Assembly: GCA_027922465.2 (NCBI GenBank)
Contig: BQMF02000016.1
Coordinates: forward strand, 1,860,001-1,924,000
Origin: Turritopsis dohrnii
Lineage: Eukaryota; Cnidaria; Hydrozoa; Anthoathecata; Oceaniidae
Direction: 5' to 3'
Length of the DNA: 64,000 nt
Made by a program: the position numbers and the translations under genes. The notes beneath the pieces were generated by a model. It did not search any database and was not told where the DNA came from. It saw only the letters and a program-made list of their open reading frames with translations. Of this stretch, positions 63,481 through 64,000 are shown in pieces; the stretch's first letter is position 1, and every line of letters starts with the position of its first letter.

Positions 63481-64000
63481 AAATTCTGTAACAAAAAAGT
63501 TCCCACAAATTCCCTGGTCCGTTATGATATAATAGCCTAAAAAACAATTTGTGACGTCATACGAAGAAGATAAAATTCAAAATGGTGGAAAAAAATCTTT
63601 TTATATATCATTGTATAGGAAATTTAATGCAGAATAAAGTTTATATATCTGAAAATGTATTGTAGACTATTTATGGAACAAAGACGACTATTGGATTTCA
63701 CCCCTTTTTAGAGCCTGCTATATGCCTTGTTCCCATGCAGTTAAAGAGAAGTGCTTTTTTGCCCTTTGATGATGAAAATATCATGTTACCTTTCATTCTA
63801 GCATACTCTTCAATGATCTGTCATGTATCAATCAATGTTCATTTCTGAACACCAAACGACTTTTGCTTTATTTCAGGTGGATCATGAAACATAGTTTCTC
63901 TTTAAACTTTGACTTTATTTTCGGCTCGACTCTCCATCTACTATAAGTCCAGGCATTTAAACCCTTATTTTCTCTAACCATTCTGACAAACTCATCATAC

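Larger units (their letters stand above)
61628..64000. other. Right end of the window: mostly unannotated
   Basis: Apart from the dispersed repeat at 62390, the simple repeat at 63245 and a weak tRNA-like fragment at 63420, nothing could be supported. Confidence 0.45.

Overview
This is an AT-rich window of intron-bearing animal nuclear DNA. It has GT-AG introns, tRNA-derived SINEs, LINEs, Helitron-like elements and many MITEs. The gene content (Bora, a MOV10L1-type piRNA helicase, a single-exon GPCR) and the repeat style suggest a cnidarian, perhaps a hydrozoan. That placement is an inference and could be wrong at phylum level.

Layout. 1-3886: repeats only. 3887-12389 (minus): a Bora (Aurora-A/Plk1 activator) gene in four coding exons. 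12402-16856: the divergent interval between the two main genes, with a PIF-like MITE, a SINE and a pogo-like MITE that carries a nested element. 16857-45450 (plus): a MOV10L1-type helicase in about 20 coding exons (model 1445 aa, every junction in phase). Its introns hold a nearly complete 3.5-kb Kolobok-like transposon, a Helitron-like element, several hAT-like elements, a SINE, a LINE tail and an 884-bp element built from NotI-site palindromes. 45718-50328: a decayed zinc-finger/cysteine-rich gene of unknown function, split by a 2.7-kb hAT-like element. 50850-54022: MITEs and tRNA-like repeats. 54023-59077: three head-to-tail Helitron-like elements, the first split by an APE-type LINE. 60077-61189: an intronless class-A-like GPCR. 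The rest is repeats and non-coding DNA.

How the genes relate. Bora (mitotic entry) and MOV10L1 (loading of piRNA precursors in the germ line) are transcribed divergently, and nothing here shows that they share a function. The strongest new observations are: (i) a consistent group of five elements with CAGG...CCTG ends and exact 5-bp target duplications; (ii) a foldback family with exact or near-exact 9-10-bp duplications; (iii) the TTAA-flanked transposon pairing a DDE transposase with a P2X7-tail-like cysteine-rich gene; (iv) the repeat-bearing C-terminal extension of the piRNA helicase; and (v) the tandem Helitron-like array. Exon boundaries were read by eye from splice consensus, phase and family motifs. 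No alignment or database search was run.
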